From an uncultured Oscillibacter sp. (GTDB taxonomy: Bacteria; Bacillota; Clostridia; Oscillospirales; Oscillospiraceae), in NCBI GenBank assembly GCA_905236835.1, contig CAJOQY010000318.1, forward strand, positions 1 to 11,839: a DNA stretch of 11,839 nucleotides. Direction: 5' to 3'. Positions 8,281-11,839 of this stretch are shown here, in pieces. The translations under genes and the position numbers were made by a program. Numbering within the stretch: the stretch's first letter is position 1; every line of letters begins with the position of its first letter. Below the pieces are notes generated by a model, which was given only the letters and a program-made list of their open reading frames with translations, had not been told where the DNA came from and did no database searches.

Positions 8281-9390
8281 TTACTCGGAAAAGATATACA
8301 TAGCGGCCTCGTCGATTTCGCGGTTTGTGCCGACAATCACATCTTGTCCGGCGGCGTTGACGAAGTGCAGTACATTCGCGCAGCCGGTATTTTCGTCGAT
8401 GACATTTGTCTGATACGCGCCGTTTTCAAATGTGATGGCGATTGTCTTGCGCGTGCCTTTCCGCCAGCCGACAACCCATGTCGGCTTGTTTAATAACATC
8501 CCCGCCCATGTGGCGTGAAGCATTTCGGTTTCGGATTCCGGGTCCGGCAGTTTCCAGCACGGGACATAATTGCCGAATTCGTCCAAATGATAAATCGTGA
8601 GAGAATTGCCGTGGAAAGGGCTGATGGTTCCTAATTCCGGCTTGCCGTCGCCGTCGATATCCAATAAAATCGAATCGCTGGACGGGATGGAGCAAATCCG
8701 CCGGATTTCCCATTCCTGATCCGGGGCCACCGGCGGGCTGAATAAAAACGTCCCCTCCTCACAGCCGATCAACGCCGCGTCATGTCCGTTCCATTTGATT
8801 TTGCAATATCCGTGATTGCGTAATAAGCCGGTTTTGATTTTGGTTAATTTCAGCTGGTGATTCTTGTCAAATCCGGACAGATCGTCGGGCAGAACCGCCG
8901 CGAAGCATTCGCCGGGGAAACGCCAGTCGTTTTTATATTCATGGCCGGATTTCAAACAGCAGACTAATAAATAATTTACGCCGTTGCGGTTTAAAATCCC
9001 GAAGCGGTGGACAAACGGCGCGTCGCATAACGTGCGGATTTCCCAATTTGTATGTTCATTGATTTCAAGGCCGAAGCCTTCTTTTTTCAAGCCCATATCC
9101 ACAGACGTTTTCGGCGTGGCGATCACGATGCTCGCGTCACGGGAATCATTGGGGGAATAAAATTTGCGCGTGGACAAAAACTGTCCGTCCGAGCCGGGGA
9201 CCTGCGTCATGGTCATCACGCCGCCCGGACCCGTCCAGACGGTGTCCAGCTTTTCGCCGTCCTCGGAGAATAAATAGCACGGATTGCTTTTTTCCGCCGC
9301 GACAAGAAAGCAATGTTTTCCCTGATAATTCAATTCCGACATGGCATAGCATTTTTCAAGATTGGAAATCACTTTTTTTTCGACTTTCAT
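8281..9390 (-). CDS. Predicted cytoplasmic seven-bladed beta-propeller protein (FG-GAP/VCBS-like), function unknown
   Basis: This 369-residue protein has no signal peptide or membrane segment, so it should be cytoplasmic. Seven repeats with a similar strand pattern can be laid out at about 15-42, 56-91, 126-168, 190-218, 235-272, 288-321 and 338-367. Repeat 5 has a calcium-loop-like DIDGDGKPE (244-252), typical of FG-GAP/VCBS blades. Four repeats open with a histidine in similar position: H128 (PFVHRFG), H193 (LRNHGYC), H292 (MLHATWAG) and H342 (NVLHFVN). These could line a central channel and bind a metal (inference). Twelve cysteines are spread along the chain. The start is firm: GGAGG lies 8 nt before ATG 9390. 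It is divergent from ulaG and shares repeats with its promoter, which points to a role with an ascorbate-like sugar acid. A lactonase, epimerase or dehydratase on a propeller fold is possible but unproven. Confidence 0.8.
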   Translation of the reverse strand: MKVEKKVISNLEKCYAMSELNYQGKHCFLVAAEKSNPCYLFSEDGEKLDTVWTGPGGVMTMTQVPGSDGQFLSTRKFYSPNDSRDASIVIATPKTSVDMGLKKEGFGLEINEHTNWEIRTLCDAPFVHRFGILNRNGVNYLLVCCLKSGHEYKNDWRFPGECFAAVLPDDLSGFDKNHQLKLTKIKTGLLRNHGYCKIKWNGHDAALIGCEEGTFLFSPPVAPDQEWEIRRICSIPSSDSILLDIDGDGKPELGTISPFHGNSLTIYHLDEFGNYVPCWKLPDPESETEMLHATWAGMLLNKPTWVVGWRKGTRKTIAITFENGAYQTNVIDENTGCANVLHFVNAAGQDVIVGTNREIDEAAMYIFSE

Positions 9391-9461
9391 AAAAACAGCC
9401 TCCGTTTTTTGTCGTTTTTTCCATGGAATCGCCGGGAATTTGACGCGATATGAACGGGAAC

Positions 9462-9508
9462 GCGAACAAACGCAAACAAAAAGAGAATAAACGAAAAAAT
9501 CTGTTCGC
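9462..9508. promoter_or_regulatory. Inverted GCGAACA sites downstream of the propeller promoter
   Basis: GCGAACA (9462-9468) and TGTTCGC (9502-9508) form a perfect 7-bp inverted repeat spaced by 33 bp. It lies just downstream of the expected start of the propeller transcript, where a repressor would block elongation. The core CGAACA is the same as in the array upstream of ulaG at 9732-9760. Confidence 0.4.
9471..9483 (+). repeat. 13-bp direct repeat CGCAAACAAAAAG, copy 1
   Basis: This copy lies between the inverted GCGAACA sites in the leader of the propeller gene. An identical 13-mer is at 9802-9814, at the start of the ulaG transcript. Both copies are followed by AGAATA with a 2-nt shift, which suggests a common origin or a shared binding site. 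Confidence 0.55.
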
Positions 9509-9521
9509 TTTGGCGATTTTT

Positions 9522-9550
9522 ATTATACGGCGCGGGAAATGGATTTGCAA
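9522..9550 (-). promoter_or_regulatory. Sigma-A promoter of the propeller gene
   Basis: On the minus strand TTGCAA (9545-9550) and a perfect TATAAT (9522-9527) are 17 nt apart. The start would be near 9515, about 125 nt before the ATG at 9390. Confidence 0.72.
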
Positions 9551-9579
9551 GAGGCGGGACGCGATTTTTTGCCGCGAAA

Positions 9580-9647
9580 AAATTCGTCATTTTGCCATAT
9601 TTGATATAATAAAGCAACCGCGTGGCCGGATATTTTATGACGAATTT
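9580..9647. repeat. 11-bp inverted repeat around a central promoter element
   Basis: AAATTCGTCAT (9580-9590) and ATGACGAATTT (9637-9647) are perfect reverse complements separated by 46 bp. The centre near 9614 is in the middle of the divergent region and encloses the extended -10 at 9602-9610. It could be a pair of sites for DNA looping or a long hairpin (inference). Confidence 0.5.
9602..9610 (+). promoter_or_regulatory. Extended -10 promoter element
   Basis: TGATATAAT is a TGN extended -10 with a perfect TATAAT (9605-9610). No good -35 box lies 16-18 nt upstream. Transcription from here would start near 9617 and give either a long second leader for ulaG or a short RNA ending near the CCCG...CGGG hairpin at about 9660-9694. 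Confidence 0.4.
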
Positions 9648-9710
9648 GTGAACGGGCGAGAAAATTCCCGAAAGAAAAGCGCGGGAAAATTTTCGTGATT
9701 TTGCACAAAA

Positions 9711-9760
9711 CGAACTTGATTGACTTTTAAACGAACATAAAAAATAAAAACGAACATAAA
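9711..9760 (+). promoter_or_regulatory. Three helically phased CGAAC repeats upstream of ulaG
   Basis: CGAACTTGAT (9711), CGAACATAAA (9732) and CGAACATAAA (9751) are direct repeats at 21 and 19 bp, about two helical turns apart, so they lie on nearly the same face of the DNA. They end just before the -35 box of the ulaG promoter. DeoR-family sugar regulators often use short A-rich direct repeats of this kind (family knowledge), but the regulator here is not identified. The position fits an activator or a repressor that bends DNA. Confidence 0.5.
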
Positions 9761-9766
9761 TCACGG

Positions 9767-9795
9767 TTGAAAAGCGTGATATTTTTGCTTAAAAT
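9767..9795 (+). promoter_or_regulatory. Sigma-A promoter of ulaG
   Basis: TTGAAA (9767-9772) and TAAAAT (9790-9795) are each 5/6 to consensus with a 17-nt spacer. The start would be near 9802, where the second CGCAAACAAAAAG copy begins. A perfect inverted repeat ATCACG...CGTGAT, spanning 9760-9780, overlaps the -35 box. Confidence 0.68.
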
Positions 9796-9801
9796 GAAAA
9801 G

Positions 9802-9814
9802 CGCAAACAAAAAG
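9802..9814 (+). repeat. 13-bp direct repeat CGCAAACAAAAAG, copy 2
   Basis: Identical to 9471-9483. This copy begins at the predicted ulaG transcription start. It could be an operator or an initially transcribed element. Confidence 0.55.
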
Positions 9815-9863
9815 GGAGAATACAGGCATTCCAAAGCGTCAGAACAGGAAGCGGCAGGAAATA

Positions 9864-9905
9864 TTTCGGAATGATTTTTGATTTTTTGATTTTATCATTT
9901 CGGAA
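9864..9905 (+). other. Leader hairpin just upstream of the ulaG ribosome binding site
   Basis: TTTCGGAATGAT (9864-9875) and ATCATTTCGGAA (9894-9905) can pair over 12 bp with two G-U wobbles, leaving an 18-nt U-rich loop. ATTTCGGAA is also a direct repeat (9863-9871 and 9897-9905). The hairpin ends 5 nt before the AAAAAGGAGG tract, so it may affect ribosome access or mRNA stability (inference). Confidence 0.4.
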
Positions 9906-9928
9906 AGGGAAAAAAGGAGGACGCGCCC

Positions 9929-11032
9929 ATGAGCAAAATTTCAGAGATGACGCGGGAAAAATGGATTATGTCCACATTCCCGGAGTGGGGAACATGGCTT
10001 GTCGAGGATATTGAAAATGAAGTCGTACAGCCGGGAAACGTCGCTATGTGGTGGCTGGGCTGTACGGGTATCTGGTTCAAGACCCCCGGCGGCGCGAATA
10101 TCACGATTGATTTATGGTGCGGCAACGGCAAACGCACGCACGGCAACGGCAAAATGGCCGTCGGGCATCAGATGGCGAATATGTGCGGCGGTCGCAAAAT
10201 GCAGCCGAATTTGCGCAATGTCCCGTTTGTGATTGATCCGTTCGCGTTCAAACAGGTTGACGCGGTACTCGCGACGCATTATCATCAGGATCATATGTCA
10301 GCCGAATGGGCGGCGCACGTATTACAGAGCGGCATGACCACGACGGATGAGAAAGGCAACGTGATTCCCGTGCCGTTCATCGGGCCGCTGAAATCCGTGG
10401 AAACGTGGATCAAATGGGGCGTGCCGGAAGAGAGATGCAAAATCGTCAAACCGGGAGATATTATTAAAATCAAAGATATTGAAATTGTCTGTCTCGACAG
10501 CTTTGACCGGACGTGTATCGTCACGACGGATTCCACCGGCCCGGATCGCGAGGAATTAACCGGCAAATGCCCGACGGATATGGACGAAAAAGCCGTGAAT
10601 TATCTGGTCAAGACGCCCGGCGGGAATATTTATCACTCCGGCGACTCGCATTTCTCGATTTATTTCGCCAAACACGGCAAAGATTATGATATTGACGTCG
10701 CTTTCGGCTCTTTCGGCGAAAATCCGATCGGTATGCAGGATAAAATGACTTCTATTGATGTCTTGCGTATGGCGGAGAATTTAAAATGCAAAGTCGTGAT
10801 TCCCATTCACTGGGATGTATGGACAAATTTCCAAGCCGACTGCGAAGAGATTAAATTATTATATGACTTCAAGAAAGACCGGAATGAATATAAATTCCAC
10901 CCGTTCTTCTGGCAGGTCGGCGGCAAATACACATGGCCGCTGGATAAAGATAAAATTTATTATCATCATCCGCGCGGCTTTGACGATTGCTTTGAGGCGC
11001 CGCAGAATATCCCCTATCGTTCATGCCTGTAA
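9929..11032 (+). CDS. ulaG: L-ascorbate-6-phosphate lactonase UlaG
   Basis: UlaG hydrolyses L-ascorbate 6-phosphate, the product of the ascorbate PTS, to 3-keto-L-gulonate 6-phosphate in the cytoplasm. The 367-residue product follows the E. coli protein (about 354 residues) closely from memory, from the N-terminal RE.WI.STFPEWG and [11 protein letters not shown] to the C-terminal GGK.TWPLDKD and PRGFDDCF. It has the metallo-beta-lactamase fold signature HYHQDH at 117-122, with further likely metal ligands H236 and D239 in HSGDSH and H294 in IPIHWD. Small insertions relative to E. coli lie around residues 135-150 and 199-215. AAGGAGG is placed 8 nt before the ATG. It opens a plus-strand cluster with ulaC and ulaA; in E. 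coli ulaG is instead a separate divergent gene. Confidence 0.96.
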   Translation: MSKISEMTREKWIMSTFPEWGTWLVEDIENEVVQPGNVAMWWLGCTGIWFKTPGGANITIDLWCGNGKRTHGNGKMAVGHQMANMCGGRKMQPNLRNVPFVIDPFAFKQVDAVLATHYHQDHMSAEWAAHVLQSGMTTTDEKGNVIPVPFIGPLKSVETWIKWGVPEERCKIVKPGDIIKIKDIEIVCLDSFDRTCIVTTDSTGPDREELTGKCPTDMDEKAVNYLVKTPGGNIYHSGDSHFSIYFAKHGKDYDIDVAFGSFGENPIGMQDKMTSIDVLRMAENLKCKVVIPIHWDVWTNFQADCEEIKLLYDFKKDRNEYKFHPFFWQVGGKYTWPLDKDKIYYHHPRGFDDCFEAPQNIPYRSCL

Positions 11033-11062
11033 GAATGATTCTGTAAGGAGGAAAAAATTAAT

Positions 11063-11551
11063 ATGGCAAGCAGTATCTTACAGAAAATCGTGGAGCGCGG
11101 ACATTATAAATTCGTGGATCATGTGGATTCATGGCAGGAAGGCGTGCGGATCAGCACGGAATCCCTTGTGAAAACCGGCTACGTCGAACCGGATTATTAC
11201 AAGCAGATTATCAAATGTATTGAGAAATACGGCCCCTATATGGTATATGACCATGAGGTGGCCATGCCGCACACGCAGGAAAACGCCGTCGGCGCGCTGA
11301 AAACGGCTGTGGGATTTTTGCGCGTGAAAGATGTCGTCGACTTCGGCGAGGACGAGGACGGCGAAAAGAAACACGCTAAATTATTCTTTACGCTTGTCGC
11401 CAACGATCCGAACGAGCATCTTGACAATATGCAGGCGTTAATGAGCGTGTTCACGAATTATCCGTTGTTAGACGCGCTTCAGGAGGCCAACACGCCGGAG
11501 GATATTTTAAAGGCCGAGGCCGATTATCCCCCGGAGGAGGACGATGATTAA
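11063..11551 (+). CDS. ulaC: Ascorbate-type PTS EIIA component
   Basis: This 162-residue cytoplasmic protein belongs to the EIIA family of the fructose/mannitol type used by ascorbate PTS systems. It takes phosphate from HPr and passes it to EIIB. The conserved VAMPH motif places the phosphorylated histidine at H70, with H64 close by. The opening WQEGVRIST..LV..GYVEP.YY and YGPY pattern matches UlaC. E. coli UlaC is about 154 residues, so the gene is full length; the end is an acidic tail (YPPEEDDD). The ribosome binding site AAGGAGG lies 11 nt before the ATG. It follows ulaG by 30 bp, so the two are one transcript. It is followed by a pure-A/T tract and a GC-rich hairpin. A ulaC homologue in a related sugar-acid PTS is the main alternative. 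Confidence 0.9.
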   Translation: MASSILQKIVERGHYKFVDHVDSWQEGVRISTESLVKTGYVEPDYYKQIIKCIEKYGPYMVYDHEVAMPHTQENAVGALKTAVGFLRVKDVVDFGEDEDGEKKHAKLFFTLVANDPNEHLDNMQALMSVFTNYPLLDALQEANTPEDILKAEADYPPEEDDD

Positions 11552-11595
11552 TATAATAATATAAAATTAATATAAAATATTATATTTTATAAAAA
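11547..11595. repeat. 49-bp pure-A/T tract with a perfect palindrome at the ulaC stop
   Basis: Forty-nine A/T-only bases begin inside the last codons of ulaC. TATAAAATAT (11571-11580) and ATATTTTATA (11582-11591) are perfect 10-bp arms around one base, the same geometry as the palindrome after glyS although the sequence differs. Confidence 0.75.
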
Positions 11596-11597
11596 CC

Positions 11598-11636
11598 GGG
11601 GAACGGCGGATATTGTCATAAAAATTGCCGTTCCCC
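11598..11636 (+). terminator. GC-rich intercistronic hairpin between ulaC and ulaA
   Basis: GGGGAACGGC (11598-11607) pairs perfectly with GCCGTTCCCC (11627-11636) around a 19-nt loop. On the plus strand no U-run follows, so it may be a weak terminator or an mRNA 3'-end stabiliser for ulaG-ulaC. On the minus strand it is followed by GGTTTTTATAAAA, which would terminate antisense transcription better. Confidence 0.5.
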
Positions 11637-11637
11637 C

Positions 11638-11666
11638 TTGCGAAAATAGATGATGTAAATTATAAT
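11638..11666 (+). promoter_or_regulatory. Possible internal promoter for ulaA
   Basis: TTGCGA (11638-11643) and a perfect TATAAT (11661-11666) are 17 nt apart, directly after the hairpin. The start near 11673 gives a leader of about 25 nt that contains the ribosome binding site of ulaA. Confidence 0.5.
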
Positions 11667-11697
11667 AATCTTCCGGAGAATCAGGAAAGGGCATATT

Positions 11698-11839
11698 ATG
11701 ATTATATTAGATATATTATTGGCGATCTGGCGTTTCTTCGCCACTTATGTTTTGCAGAAAGCGCCGTACATGGTCGGCTTTTTAACGCTCTTGGGCTATA
11801 CCCTCATGGGCAAAAAATGGTATGACACGTTGGCCGGGA
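11698..11839 (+). CDS. ulaA: Ascorbate-type PTS EIIC permease, N-terminal fragment
   Basis: An open frame starts at ATG 11698 and runs off the window after 47 codons. The translation begins MIILDILLAIWRFFATYVLQ and continues KAPYMVGFLTLLGYTLMGKKW, which matches the N-terminus of UlaA/SgaT permeases as remembered (a first helix, then L.KAP...G..T.LGY.L). UlaA is the membrane channel that brings in L-ascorbate for phosphorylation by EIIA and EIIB. AGGAAAGGG lies 6 nt before the ATG. The gene is 146 bp after ulaC, in the same direction. EIIB (ulaB) is not in the window and would be expected just downstream. A longer overlapping frame from 11625 has no ribosome binding site and no family resemblance. 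Confidence 0.82.
   Translation, partial: MIILDILLAIWRFFATYVLQKAPYMVGFLTLLGYTLMGKKWYDTLAG

Larger units (their letters stand above)
9391..9928. promoter_or_regulatory. Divergent regulatory region between the propeller gene and ulaG
   Basis: No convincing gene lies in these 538 bp. They hold a minus-strand promoter for the propeller gene, a plus-strand promoter for ulaG, an extended -10 element in the middle, CGAAC-type repeats, a 13-bp direct repeat near both promoters, an 11-bp inverted repeat and a leader hairpin before ulaG. Each is listed separately. Confidence 0.8.

Noticed and set aside
9450..9698. An 82-residue plus-strand frame in the divergent region
   Set aside because: There is no ribosome binding site, the composition is Lys/Arg/Asn-rich as expected from A-rich DNA, and it covers promoter and repeat elements.
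9387..9764. A 125-residue minus-strand frame overlapping the propeller start by ATGA
   Set aside because: It begins with GTG without a ribosome binding site, its composition looks like translated A/T-rich intergenic DNA, and the propeller promoter lies inside it.
11625..11825. A 66-residue plus-strand frame overlapping the start of ulaA
   Set aside because: It starts inside the hairpin arm without a ribosome binding site. The other frame from 11698 has a ribosome binding site and clear UlaA resemblance.

Overview
The window looks like chromosome from an anaerobic Gram-positive of the Clostridia, most like Lachnospiraceae (inference). The signs are sigma-A promoters with consensus -35/-10 boxes and 17-nt spacers, strong AAGGAGG-type ribosome binding sites, a single-chain glycyl-tRNA synthetase, a PBP1A-type protein with a long Gly/Ser/Asn tail, an LtaS-family sulfatase and an ascorbate-type PTS. 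Genes are of medium GC, but several 3' ends run straight into 28-49 bp of pure A/T.

Left half, minus strand. Bases 1-842 hold the N-terminal part of a PAS-domain signalling protein that runs out of the window, with its own promoter. To its right is a three-gene minus-strand operon read right to left: class A penicillin-binding protein (8032-5153), glycyl-tRNA synthetase (5123-3717) and an LtaS-family membrane sulfatase (3673-923). The gaps are about 30-45 bp. One perfect TTGACA-N17-TATAAT promoter (8145-8173) precedes the first gene, followed by a leader of about 100 nt with a hairpin. Peptidoglycan polymerisation, Gly-tRNA charging and a probable glycerol-phosphate polymer or headgroup transferase are therefore probably co-transcribed.

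Right half. A 538-bp divergent intergenic region (9391-9928), dense in repeats and promoters, separates a minus-strand gene for a predicted cytoplasmic seven-bladed beta-propeller (8281-9390) from a plus-strand L-ascorbate utilisation cluster: ulaG (ascorbate-6-phosphate lactonase), ulaC (PTS EIIA) and the first 47 codons of ulaA (EIIC). CGAAC-type repeats and a 13-bp direct repeat occur near both divergent promoters, which suggests that one regulator controls the propeller gene and the ula genes. ulaA seems to have its own promoter just after an intercistronic hairpin. No EIIB gene or regulator lies in the window.

The points most worth following are the uncharacterised propeller gene tied to ascorbate uptake, the Arg/Tyr/Asn/Gln decapeptide repeat at the N-terminus of the LtaS-like protein, the glyS gene between two envelope genes without a T-box, and the recurring pure-A/T palindromes at gene ends. 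No RNA genes, CRISPR arrays, insertion sequences or phage genes were seen.
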